A program made the position numbers and the translations under genes. A stretch of DNA of 9,709 nt from Actinomycetales bacterium. Lineage in GTDB: Bacteria > Actinomycetota > Actinomycetes > Actinomycetales > Microbacteriaceae. A model generated the notes under the pieces. It was not told where the DNA came from, searched no databases, and saw nothing but the letters and a program-made list of their open reading frames with translations. The stretch lies in contig JAATFJ010000122.1 of NCBI GenBank assembly GCA_015655255.1, positions 1 through 9,709 on the forward strand, in the 5' to 3' direction. Positions 1-6,592 of this stretch are shown one piece after another (the stretch's first letter is position 1; the number at the start of each line of letters is the position of its first letter).

Positions 1-670
1 GCGCCGCCGCCTCCTGCGCGGCGGAGACGGGCATGCCGTGAACGCTCGCCTCGGCCCGCCCACTCTCACGCTCCGCAGCAAGGAGCAGCAGCTCCGAGTT
101 CGTGGGGGCGAGGGCCAGCGCACGATCCAAGACGTCCGATGCGGCCTGCGTGTCACTGATCCTGCGCAGCATGATGGCGCTCCGGCGCAGCGTCTCGACG
201 CCTTCCGGATCGAGTGCGAGGGCGCGGTCGATCGCCGCGTGCACCTCGGCATGACGACGAGCGCGTTCCTTCCGCGAGCCGCGTTCGTCGCTGAGCAGCG
301 CGTAGGCGATGTTCAGATGAGAGCTCGCCGCGTTCGGATAATGCGCGCTCTGCTCCGCGGCATAGCGCAGCGCCTCATCGGGCAGCCCCCGCTGCACGGC
401 GATCTCGCACAGCACGGTGAGCGCACGCGCATCGTGCGGGAGAACGACCAGCGTCGCCCGCGCCGCATCTTCCGCCTCCGTGATCCTCTCCGGCCCCGAG
501 TCGGCGCCGCGGAAGAAGAAGAGGAGCCACGCGAGATCCCCCTGCAGATCCGCGTCCTGGGGAAACTCCGCAAGACCGCGGTGGAGCTCCGCGATCGCCT
601 CGTCCGGACGCCCAAAGCTCCTCAGCGCCTCGGCACGCTCGCGGAAGAACTGCGGGCTCGTCTCGGTCAC
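1..670 (-). CDS. TPR-repeat protein, partner of the AAA ATPase (C-terminus cut by window edge)
   Basis: An open frame starts at a GTG (668-670) and runs without a stop to the left window edge, giving 223 residues of a longer protein. The GTG overlaps the stop of the AAA ATPase gene (GTGA, 4 bases), and AAAAGG lies just upstream on the minus strand, so translational coupling is likely. The protein is mostly amphipathic helix pairs of TPR type. The clearest unit is residues 145-200 (AIDRALALDPEG followed by VLDRALALAPTN); weaker units lie around residues 6-38, 80-112 and 113-126. Residues 127-143 form a basic insertion (RGSRKERARRH) between helices. No signal peptide is seen, so it is probably cytoplasmic. 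TPRs bind proteins; a scaffold or substrate adaptor for the adjacent ATPase is my inference. The C-terminus, which could hold a further domain, is not visible. Confidence 0.8.
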   Translation of the reverse strand, partial: MTETSPQFFRERAEALRSFGRPDEAIAELHRGLAEFPQDADLQGDLAWLLFFFRGADSGPERITEAEDAARATLVVLPHDARALTVLCEIAVQRGLPDEALRYAAEQSAHYPNAASSHLNIAYALLSDERGSRKERARRHAEVHAAIDRALALDPEGVETLRRSAIMLRRISDTQAASDVLDRALALAPTNSELLLLAAERESGRAEASVHGMPVSAAQEAAA

Positions 671-1944
671 AGCCTTTTCAGCTCACGCAGCAGGGCGACG
701 AGGTCGTCGTATCGACCATCGCTGTTCGAGAAGTTCGCCACGTTGCGCGCGCTGTCCAGCCACGGGCCGATAGAAGACTTCACCTCTTTCAGCGCCACGT
801 TCATCTCCCGCATCGAGATCGGCTGCACGACTCCCACCTTCAGCGAGATCGCCAGCGCCTTCTGCGCCGCAGTGTCGCACAGATGCTTGAGGTCGGCGCC
901 GGAAAAGCCTTCGGTCGCCCGCACGAGCTTCGCCAGATCGATCCCCTCGATAGGACGTGCGCCCAGATGCAGTCGAATGATCGCCTCGCGGGCCGGCTCA
1001 TCGGGCGGGGAGACCAACACCATCCGGTCGAAACGTCCCGGACGCAGGAGCGCTGGGTCCACGTCCCACGGCATGTTCGTCGCCGCGAGCACGAAGACGC
1101 CGTCGTTATCGGAGCCGACCCCGTCCATCTCCATGAGCAGCTGATTCACGATGTTGCGGTACGTCTGCGAGCTCGTCTGGCCCGATCTCTTGCCGCCCAC
1201 CGCGTCGATCTCATCGAGGAACAGCACCGCCGGCCTCTTGTGGCGAGCCTCGACGAACGTCTTATGGACGTTCTCCTCGCTCTCCCCCAGCCATTTGCTC
1301 AGCACATCGGCGAGGGTGATCGAGATGAAGTGCGCGCCGAGCTCGCCCGCGATCGCCCGCGCGAGGTAGGTCTTGCCGCAGCCCGGCGGGCCGTAGAGGA
1401 GCAGACCTCCGCCCACCGTCTTCATGAACGCTTTCGCGATCTCCGGATGAGCCAGCGGATCGAGGAACGTCTCATGCAGCCGCTTCTTCACTTCGACAAG
1501 CCCGCCCACGTCATCGAGGGTCAACGTCTCCGTCGTCGCGGTCGCGGGGCTCGACTCGTCCTCGGCCTCGCTCACCACGAACCCCGCATCCGTGACCTCG
1601 TGCACGATGAACGGCGGGGCCACCGTCGATCCAATCTCCCTTTCGAGATGGTCCCAGTTGACGTCCGGATCCTTCTGCGCGGAGTCCTCGGGAGACGGCT
1701 CGTCTTCTGGGCGACTCTCGGACGGCATCCCCTCAGATGGCCGTGGCGCGCCCCGCAGCCGATCCAGCAGCGCTCGTGCCGCCACATGACCCGGGTCCGC
1801 CGCCAGGACGACCCGGGCCTGTCCTATCGCGTCATCCCGGCGTTTCGCCTGGGCAAGACGTTCGGCGTAGAGCGCACGCAACTCGACGTCATTGGGGCTC
1901 GCCGTCACGGCGATGGCGAGGCTGTCCAGCAGAGGATCCGTCAC
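667..1944 (-). CDS. AAA ATPase, Vps4/katanin-like, with TPR-like N-terminus
   Basis: 425 residues from a GTG start. Residues 1-63 are TPR-like helices (ARVVLAADPGHVAARALL). Residues 65-96 form an acidic, proline-rich linker. The single AAA module covers about 141-390: Walker A GPPGCGKT (185-192), pore-loop motif SKWLGESEENV (216-226), Walker B LFLDEID (241-247), sensor-1 region ATN (288-290), arginine-finger motif RPGRFDR (301-307) and the GFSGADL helix (346-352). The KWLGES pore loop and a helical tail after the module recall the single-ring Vps4/katanin/spastin clade. There is no HEXXH, so it is not an FtsH protease. It is expected to form a hexamer that unfolds or disassembles a protein substrate using ATP; the substrate is unknown. 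It starts 18 bases after the gltX stop. A TAGCAT box ends exactly 6 bases before the GTG, favouring this start and a leaderless mRNA. The TPR gene follows with a 4-base overlap. Confidence 0.88.
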   Translation of the reverse strand: MTDPLLDSLAIAVTASPNDVELRALYAERLAQAKRRDDAIGQARVVLAADPGHVAARALLDRLRGAPRPSEGMPSESRPEDEPSPEDSAQKDPDVNWDHLEREIGSTVAPPFIVHEVTDAGFVVSEAEDESSPATATTETLTLDDVGGLVEVKKRLHETFLDPLAHPEIAKAFMKTVGGGLLLYGPPGCGKTYLARAIAGELGAHFISITLADVLSKWLGESEENVHKTFVEARHKRPAVLFLDEIDAVGGKRSGQTSSQTYRNIVNQLLMEMDGVGSDNDGVFVLAATNMPWDVDPALLRPGRFDRMVLVSPPDEPAREAIIRLHLGARPIEGIDLAKLVRATEGFSGADLKHLCDTAAQKALAISLKVGVVQPISMREMNVALKEVKSSIGPWLDSARNVANFSNSDGRYDDLVALLRELKRL

Positions 1945-1950
1945 CCTCTC

Positions 1951-1956
1951 ATGCTA
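1951..1956 (-). promoter_or_regulatory. Candidate -10 box for a leaderless AAA ATPase transcript
   Basis: Read on the minus strand, TAGCAT is followed by GAGAGG (6 bases) and then the GTG start at 1944. The TANNNT box with 6 bases to the start codon is the layout expected when transcription begins on the start codon itself, common in Actinobacteria. No clear -35 is seen; the -35 region would lie inside the 3' end of gltX. GAGAGG touches the GTG directly, too close to act as a normal Shine-Dalgarno. Confidence 0.45.
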
Positions 1957-1962
1957 ATGAGT

Positions 1963-3480
1963 TCACACGGCAGCGGAAAGATGCGTCGCGAGCGCCTGAA
2001 GGCGGCGCACTGCTTCCTCTTTTCCCAGCAGTTCCATCGACTCGAACAGCGGCGGGGAGACCCGGCGGCCCGTGATGGCGACGCGCGGCGGGCCATACGC
2101 GACACGAGGCTTGAGCGCCAGACCGTCGACAAGGGCCAGCGCGAGGGCGGCCTGGATGTCTGCAGCCACGAAACGATCCTCCGGCACCGCATCGAGCGCC
2201 GTGACGCTCGCGGTCAGCACCTCGACCGCATTCGCGGGCAGCCCCGCCACGGCATCCTCGTCGTAGGACACCTCATCGGCGAACAGGAAGCCGAGCAGAC
2301 CCGGCACATCGCCGAGCACCTGCACGCGTTCCTGCACGAGCGGGGCAGCCTTCGAGACGAGCTCCAGCTCGTCGTAGGTCGCCGGATCGCTCACGACATC
2401 AGCATTCTGCAGGTACGGCACGATACGCGCGACGAAGTCCACCGGCTCGAGCATGCGGATGTGGTCGCCGTTGATCGACTCGGCCTTCTTCTGGTCGAAA
2501 CGGGCCGGGTTGGGATTCACATCGTCGATGTCGAACGCCGCGATGAACTCATCGAGCGAAAACACATCCCGGTCGGGCCCGATCGACCAACCCAGAAGCG
2601 CCAGGTAGTTCAACAGCCCCTCAGGGATGAGCCCCTTATCCCGCTGCAGGAAGAGATCGGCGCGCGGATCACGCTTCGAGAGCTTCTTCGTCCCGTCACC
2701 CAGCACGAGCGGCATATGCCCGAACCGCGGGACGAAAGTCGTCACGCCCGCCTCGATGAGCGCGCGGTACAGCGACAGCTGCCGCGCCGTCGACGGCATG
2801 AGGTCTTCTCCCCGCAGCACATGCGTGATACCCATGAGTGCATCGTCCACGGGGTTCACGAAGGTGTACAGCGGGATGCCGTTGGGCCGCACGACGACGA
2901 AGTCGGGGAAAGAACCGGCGGGGAATGTCACCTCACCGCGGATGAGATCCACATACGTGAGGTCCTCATCCGGCACGCGCAGGCGCAGGGCGGGTTGGCG
3001 CCCCTCCGCCCGGAATGCGGCCTTCTGTTCTTCGGTGAGATCGCGATCGTAATTGTCGTAGCCGAGCTGCTTCGCGCGTCCCGCCGCCTCGTTCCGCGCA
3101 TCGATCTCCTCCGCTGTGGAGAAGCTCTCGTATACCTCGCCCGAGGCGACGAGCTTATCGATCACCTCGCGATAGATGTCGTGGCGCTGCGACTGCCGGT
3201 ACGGTGCGTGCGGCCCGCCGACCTCCACGCCCTCGTCCCAGTCGATGTGCAGCCAGGTGAGGGCATCGAGCAGTTGCTGGTAGCTTTCCTCGCTGTCCCG
3301 GTTCGCGTCGGTGTCCTCGATACGGAAGACGAGCTTGCCGCCGTTGTGCCGCGCATAGCCCCAGTTGAAGAGGGCGGTGCGGACGAGACCGACATGCGGC
3401 AGACCTGTGGGAGAAGGACAGAATCGGACGCGCACGTCACTGCCGGTCGCGGTCGTGGTGCGGGGATCAGGAGTAGCCAT
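1963..3480 (-). CDS. gltX: Glutamyl-tRNA synthetase
   Basis: 505 residues from ATG, the full length expected for bacterial GluRS. It charges tRNA(Glu) with glutamate in the cytoplasm. The class I catalytic signatures are present: PSPTG then HVGL (29-32, the HIGH motif in its common actinobacterial form), FRIEDTD (52-58), RGEDLMPST (223-231) and KLSKR (266-270, the KMSKS loop). The C-terminal half is the all-helical anticodon-binding region. The zinc-site cysteines found in enzymes such as E. coli GluRS are replaced here (YESFST, 117-122), so this is the zinc-free form. It lies 50 bases after the FAH-family gene and has its own candidate -10 box. The upstream GAAGAG is a weak ribosome site. 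Many Actinobacteria also use GluRS to make Glu-tRNA(Gln) for GatCAB; whether this one does cannot be seen here. Confidence 0.98.
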   Translation of the reverse strand: MATPDPRTTTATGSDVRVRFCPSPTGLPHVGLVRTALFNWGYARHNGGKLVFRIEDTDANRDSEESYQQLLDALTWLHIDWDEGVEVGGPHAPYRQSQRHDIYREVIDKLVASGEVYESFSTAEEIDARNEAAGRAKQLGYDNYDRDLTEEQKAAFRAEGRQPALRLRVPDEDLTYVDLIRGEVTFPAGSFPDFVVVRPNGIPLYTFVNPVDDALMGITHVLRGEDLMPSTARQLSLYRALIEAGVTTFVPRFGHMPLVLGDGTKKLSKRDPRADLFLQRDKGLIPEGLLNYLALLGWSIGPDRDVFSLDEFIAAFDIDDVNPNPARFDQKKAESINGDHIRMLEPVDFVARIVPYLQNADVVSDPATYDELELVSKAAPLVQERVQVLGDVPGLLGFLFADEVSYDEDAVAGLPANAVEVLTASVTALDAVPEDRFVAADIQAALALALVDGLALKPRVAYGPPRVAITGRRVSPPLFESMELLGKEEAVRRLQALATHLSAAV

Positions 3481-3489
3481 AACTCTTCA

Positions 3490-3495
3490 ATCCTA
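3490..3495 (-). promoter_or_regulatory. Candidate -10 box for gltX
   Basis: On the minus strand TAGGAT lies 9 bases before the gltX ATG. A start 7 bases after the box would give a leader of about 3 bases, so the mRNA would be nearly leaderless. No recognisable -35 is present in the 50-base gap after the FAH-family gene. This box suggests gltX can be expressed apart from the amino acid genes upstream. Confidence 0.35.
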
Positions 3496-3530
3496 GAGCG
3501 CCGGTGCCCTCGCCACGGCAGTCCGTGCAG

Positions 3531-4307
3531 CTAAGACGCGGGAAGAGCGTCCCGCACACCGTTTCGCAGCACACCAAGACCCGTGATCTCCACCTCGACG
3601 ACGTCTCCCGCTGCGAAAGCCCCCACTCCGGCGGGCGTGCCCGTGAGGATTACGTCACCGGGCAGCAGCGTGAACACCGCCGAGGCGTAGGCGATGATCT
3701 CGCCGACGGAATGGATCATGTCCGACAGCGAAGCGTGCTGACGCACCTCGCCGTTCACGCGTGTCTCCAGCGTCGCACCGTCGAAAGAGAACTCCGTCTC
3801 GATCACGGGCCCCAGCGGGCAGAACGTGTCGAAGCCCTTGGCCCGCGACCACTGCCCGTCCTTGCGCTGCAGATCCCGCGCCGTCACGTCGTTGGCGATG
3901 GCGTATCCGAAGATGTAGTCGGCGGCGTTCTCGGCGGCAACGTTCTTCGCGATCTTCCCGATCACCACGGCGAGCTCGCCCTCGTGCTCGGTGCGCTCCG
4001 ATTGCGGCGGACGCACGATGGTGTCACCAGGGCCGATCACCGCGGTGTTCGGCTTGAGGAACAGCAACGGCTCCTCGGGGGCAATTCCCCCCATCTCCGC
4101 GGCGTGATCGTGGTAGTTCTTGCCTACGCACACGACCTTCGAGCGCGGGATGACCGGCGCGAGGAGCGCGACGTCCCCGAACGGGACCCGCTCGCCCGTG
4201 GGCTCGAAGCCCGTGAACAGGGGGTCGCCGGAGAGGACGACGAAATCCTCACCGTCGACGATTCCGTAGGTGATGGCGTCGTTGTGGCTGAATCGGGCGA
4301 TCTTCAC
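3531..4307 (-). CDS. Fumarylacetoacetate hydrolase (FAH) family protein
   Basis: 258 residues from a GTG start. It has the FAH C-terminal-type fold. Visible signatures are CVGKNYHDHAAEMG (60-73), LFLKPNTAVIGPGD (82-95), the likely metal ligands E109 and E111 in HEGEL, D140 in GYAIANDVTARDLQ (134-147), KGFDTFCPLGP (157-167) and ILTGTPAGVG (220-229). Family members are cytoplasmic Mg/Mn enzymes that hydrolyse or decarboxylate small keto acids (acylpyruvases, oxaloacetate decarboxylase) or isomerise homoprotocatechuate-pathway intermediates. No aromatic catabolism gene lies nearby, so an older label such as hydroxyheptadienedioate isomerase would be weakly supported. A role in clearing reactive keto acids near leuB/ilvE is only inference. 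It starts 28 bases after ilvE. The GTG is favoured because a TAGGCT box sits exactly 6 bases upstream. Confidence 0.9.
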   Translation of the reverse strand: MKIARFSHNDAITYGIVDGEDFVVLSGDPLFTGFEPTGERVPFGDVALLAPVIPRSKVVCVGKNYHDHAAEMGGIAPEEPLLFLKPNTAVIGPGDTIVRPPQSERTEHEGELAVVIGKIAKNVAAENAADYIFGYAIANDVTARDLQRKDGQWSRAKGFDTFCPLGPVIETEFSFDGATLETRVNGEVRQHASLSDMIHSVGEIIAYASAVFTLLPGDVILTGTPAGVGAFAAGDVVEVEITGLGVLRNGVRDALPAS

Positions 4308-4313
4308 CCGTCC

Positions 4314-4319
4314 AGCCTA
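4314..4319 (-). promoter_or_regulatory. Candidate -10 box for a leaderless FAH-family transcript
   Basis: On the minus strand TAGGCT is followed by GGACGG (6 bases) and then the GTG start at 4307. This is the same geometry as at the AAA ATPase gene. It lies in the 28-base gap after ilvE, so any -35 would fall near the ilvE stop; none is clear. Confidence 0.45.
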
Positions 4320-4335
4320 GCGAGGACCTTCGGCG

Positions 4336-5430
4336 TCAGGCGTCGAGCCGGTGCAACCAGCCATGGGTGTCTTCACGACGCCCGTACTGGATGTCGGTCA
4401 GCTCCTCGCGCAGCGACAGGGCGAGCTCTCCGCTCGGCTGCGCGTCCTCGAAGCCCTCCGCGACGAGCGCGCCGATCGGCGTCACGACCGCAGCCGTCCC
4501 GCAGGCGAACACCTCGACTATGTCACCGCAGGCCACGCCGTTGCGCCATTCCTCAAGCGAGATGGGCCGACGCTCGACCTTGTGCCCGCGGTCCTCCGCG
4601 AGCTGCAGCAGCGAATCACGCGTGATGCCCTCGAGGATGCTGTCCGAATCCGGCGTGACGATCGTGCCGTCCTTGTAGACGAAGACGATGTTCATGCCGC
4701 CGAGCTCCTCGACGTTGCCGTCCGCATTCGTGAAGACGACCTGGTCGCAACCCTTCTCGTAGGCCTCGGCCTGCGGCAGCAGACTGGAGGCGTAGTTGCC
4801 ACCCGTCTTCGCCGCGCCCGTGCCGCCTCTCCCCGCACGCGCGTAGGTCTCGGAGAGCCAGATGCGCACGGGCGCGACGCCGCCCTTGAAGTACGAACCG
4901 GCCGGGCTGGCGATGAGGTAGTACGCCACCTTGTTCGCGGGGCGGACACCGAGGAACGCCTCCTTCGCGAAAAGGAACGGGCGCAGATACAGGCTCTGAT
5001 CCTCGCCGGAGGGCACCCAGGCCCCATCGACGGCGATGAGCTCGTGCAGAGACTGCAGGAAGTACTCCGTCGGCAGCTCGGGCAGAGCGAGGCGTCGGGC
5101 GCTGCGCTGCATGCGCGCCGCGTTCTGCTCCGGCCGGAAGGTCCAGATCGACCCGTCCTCGTGGCGGTAGGCCTTGATGCCCTCGAAGACCTCCTGGCCG
5201 TAGTGCAGCACGGCGGCGGCCGGATCCAGCGAGATCGGTCCGTAGGGCTGCACCCTCGGACGGTGCCATCCCCCACGCGCAGACCAGCAGATGTCGACCA
5301 TGTGGTCGGTGAAGTGTGTACCGAAGCCGGGGTCCCGGAGGACTTCCTCGCGCTGCGCAGGAGATGCAGCGGCGAGGTTTTTGGTCACGGCGAACTCCAG
5401 CGGAGCGAGTTCGGTGTCGATGAGTGTCAT
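4336..5430 (-). CDS. ilvE: Branched-chain amino acid aminotransferase
   Basis: 364 residues beginning MTLIDTELAP, the usual length of the long bacterial BCAT group. It is a fold-type IV PLP enzyme that moves the amino group between glutamate and the keto acids of leucine, isoleucine and valine, the last step of their synthesis. The PLP lysine is K208 in AAKTGGNYASSL. YGQEVFEGIKAYR (77-89), YLRPFLFA (148-155), EELGGMN (241-247, the glutamate facing the PLP nitrogen) and LEGITRDS (266-273) are all family signatures. The frame is open for 37 more codons upstream, but that stretch is Arg/Ser/Pro-rich and overlaps the 3' end of leuB. AGGA six bases before the ATG at 5430 supports the shorter start. 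The gene lies 28 bases after leuB, so the two are probably one operon. Confidence 0.97.
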   Translation of the reverse strand: MTLIDTELAPLEFAVTKNLAAASPAQREEVLRDPGFGTHFTDHMVDICWSARGGWHRPRVQPYGPISLDPAAAVLHYGQEVFEGIKAYRHEDGSIWTFRPEQNAARMQRSARRLALPELPTEYFLQSLHELIAVDGAWVPSGEDQSLYLRPFLFAKEAFLGVRPANKVAYYLIASPAGSYFKGGVAPVRIWLSETYARAGRGGTGAAKTGGNYASSLLPQAEAYEKGCDQVVFTNADGNVEELGGMNIVFVYKDGTIVTPDSDSILEGITRDSLLQLAEDRGHKVERRPISLEEWRNGVACGDIVEVFACGTAAVVTPIGALVAEGFEDAQPSGELALSLREELTDIQYGRREDTHGWLHRLDA

Positions 5431-5458
5431 GTCACATCCTGGTGTCGAAAAACGGGGC

Positions 5459-6502
5459 TCAGAGCCGGGCGATGATCGCGTCGCCGACCTGGCTGGTGGA
5501 ACGGGCACCGATCCTCGCCGCGATGTCCTCTTCGACCGCACGCGCCACGCGGGCGGATTCCTCCCCCAGCCCGAGGTGATCGAGCAGCAGGGAGACCGAG
5601 AGGATCGCAGCGGTGGGATCGGCTTTCTGAAGACCTGCGATGTCCGGAGCTGAGCCGTGCACGGGCTCGAACATCGAGGGGAACGCGCCGTCGGGATTGA
5701 TGTTCCCGGAAGCGGCGAGGCCGATACCGCCTGTTACGGCGCCGGCCAGATCCGTGAGGATGTCCCCGAAGAGGTTGTCGGTGACGATTACGTCGAAGCG
5801 AGACGGGTTTGTGACCAAGAAGATCGTCGCCGCATCGACGTGCAAGTAGTCTACGCCCACGGCGGGGTGCTCCTGCGCGACCTCGTTGACGATGCGCTGC
5901 CACAGCAGACCGGAGTTCACGAGCACGTTCGTCTTATGCACGAGGGTGAGCCGCTTATCGCGCCGCTCTGCGAGGTCGAAGGCGTAGCGGACGACCCGTT
6001 CCACCCCGAAAGCTGTGTTCACCGAGGTCTCGTTCGCGATCTCCTGTGGAGTGCCGACTCTGATCACCCCGCCATTGCCGACGTAGGGCCCTTCCGTCCC
6101 CTCGCGGACCACCACAAAATCGACGTCCCCGGGTTCGGCGAGCGGTCCCGGCGCACCGGGGAACAATCGCGCCGGACGCAGATTGACATACTGATCGAGG
6201 GCGAAGCGCAGGCGCAGCAGTAGCCCGCGCTCGATGTTCGCGTCCGCGAGGCGCGGATCACCGGGCTTCCCGCCCACGGCGCCCAGCAGGATCGCATCGT
6301 GCGTGCGGATCGCATCGAGATCCTCGTCCGTCAGCGTGTCCCCTGTCGCGAGGTAGCGCGCCGCCCCGAGGGAGAAGCGGGTCTTATCGAAGTCGACCGC
6401 ACTGTCGGCGGTGACGGCATCGAGCACCTTCTCCGCTTCGGCGATCACTTCCGGGCCGATGCCGTCACCGGGGATGACGGCCAGCTTGACGACACGCGAC
6501 AT
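5459..6502 (-). CDS. leuB: 3-isopropylmalate dehydrogenase
   Basis: 347 residues, the family's normal length. It oxidises and decarboxylates 3-isopropylmalate with NAD to 2-oxoisocaproate, the leucine precursor that IlvE then aminates. Seen residues include the N-terminal IPGDGIGPE (10-18), substrate arginines R98 and R109 ([13 protein letters not shown]), R133 and Y140 ([10 protein letters not shown]), K190 (HKTNVL), the metal aspartates D223, D247 and D251 ([17 protein letters not shown]), and the NAD loop [12 protein letters not shown] (279-290). The open frame continues 29 codons upstream without family similarity. TAGGAG four bases before the ATG at 6502 fixes the start [14 protein letters not shown]. 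It lies 90 bases after the exporter gene on the same strand and 28 bases before ilvE. Confidence 0.98.
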   Translation of the reverse strand: MSRVVKLAVIPGDGIGPEVIAEAEKVLDAVTADSAVDFDKTRFSLGAARYLATGDTLTDEDLDAIRTHDAILLGAVGGKPGDPRLADANIERGLLLRLRFALDQYVNLRPARLFPGAPGPLAEPGDVDFVVVREGTEGPYVGNGGVIRVGTPQEIANETSVNTAFGVERVVRYAFDLAERRDKRLTLVHKTNVLVNSGLLWQRIVNEVAQEHPAVGVDYLHVDAATIFLVTNPSRFDVIVTDNLFGDILTDLAGAVTGGIGLAASGNINPDGAFPSMFEPVHGSAPDIAGLQKADPTAAILSVSLLLDHLGLGEESARVARAVEEDIAARIGARSTSQVGDAIIARL

Positions 6503-6554
6503 GACACTCCTACCATCGGGTGCCCCGGCCCTGACGGGGCTCCCCTCCAGCGTA
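6503..6554 (-). promoter_or_regulatory. Candidate leuB promoter and hairpin leader
   Basis: On the minus strand a TACGCT box (6549-6554) could start transcription near 6542. That gives a leader of about 40 bases. The first half of the leader forms a hairpin: GCCCCG (6535-6540) pairs with CGGGGC (6522-6527) around a 7-base loop. The ribosome site TAGGAG (6507-6512) stays free. No U-run follows, so a terminator is unlikely. No leucine-rich leader peptide was found. No good -35 is seen, so the promoter call is weak; the hairpin itself is plain. Confidence 0.35.
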
Positions 6555-6592
6555 GTGGGCACCGCGCCCGACATCGTCCGGAGAATCACCGA

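Noticed and set aside
38..1144. 368-codon + strand open frame opposite the TPR and AAA genes
   Set aside because: It is antisense to a frame with clear TPRs and AAA motifs, and its composition is Arg/Ser-rich.
667..1944. AAA gene as a FtsH-type protease or proteasomal ATPase
   Set aside because: There is no membrane segment and no HEXXH metal site. The N-terminus is TPR-like rather than the coiled coil and OB domains of Mpa/ARC.
1963..3480. HVGL instead of HIGH, and missing zinc cysteines, in GluRS as a sign of unusual function
   Set aside because: Both are common in actinobacterial GluRS; the KLSKR loop and other catalytic motifs are intact.
883..3534. Very long open frame on the + strand (883 codons) antisense to the AAA gene and gltX
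   Set aside because: Its product is Arg/His/Glu-rich with no domain, and it lies exactly opposite genes with intact catalytic motifs. This is the usual shadow of high-GC codon bias.
5431..5541. 37-codon N-terminal extension of ilvE
   Set aside because: It overlaps the leuB 3' end, has no similarity to BCAT N-termini, and AGGA sits correctly before the ATG at 5430.
6557..6569. Small inverted repeat GGGC-GCCC after the exporter gene as a terminator
   Set aside because: The stem is only 4 bp with no U-run, which is expected often by chance at this GC content.
6503..6589. 29-codon N-terminal extension of leuB
   Set aside because: It would span the leader hairpin and ribosome site; the family normally begins just before the IPGDGIGPE motif.
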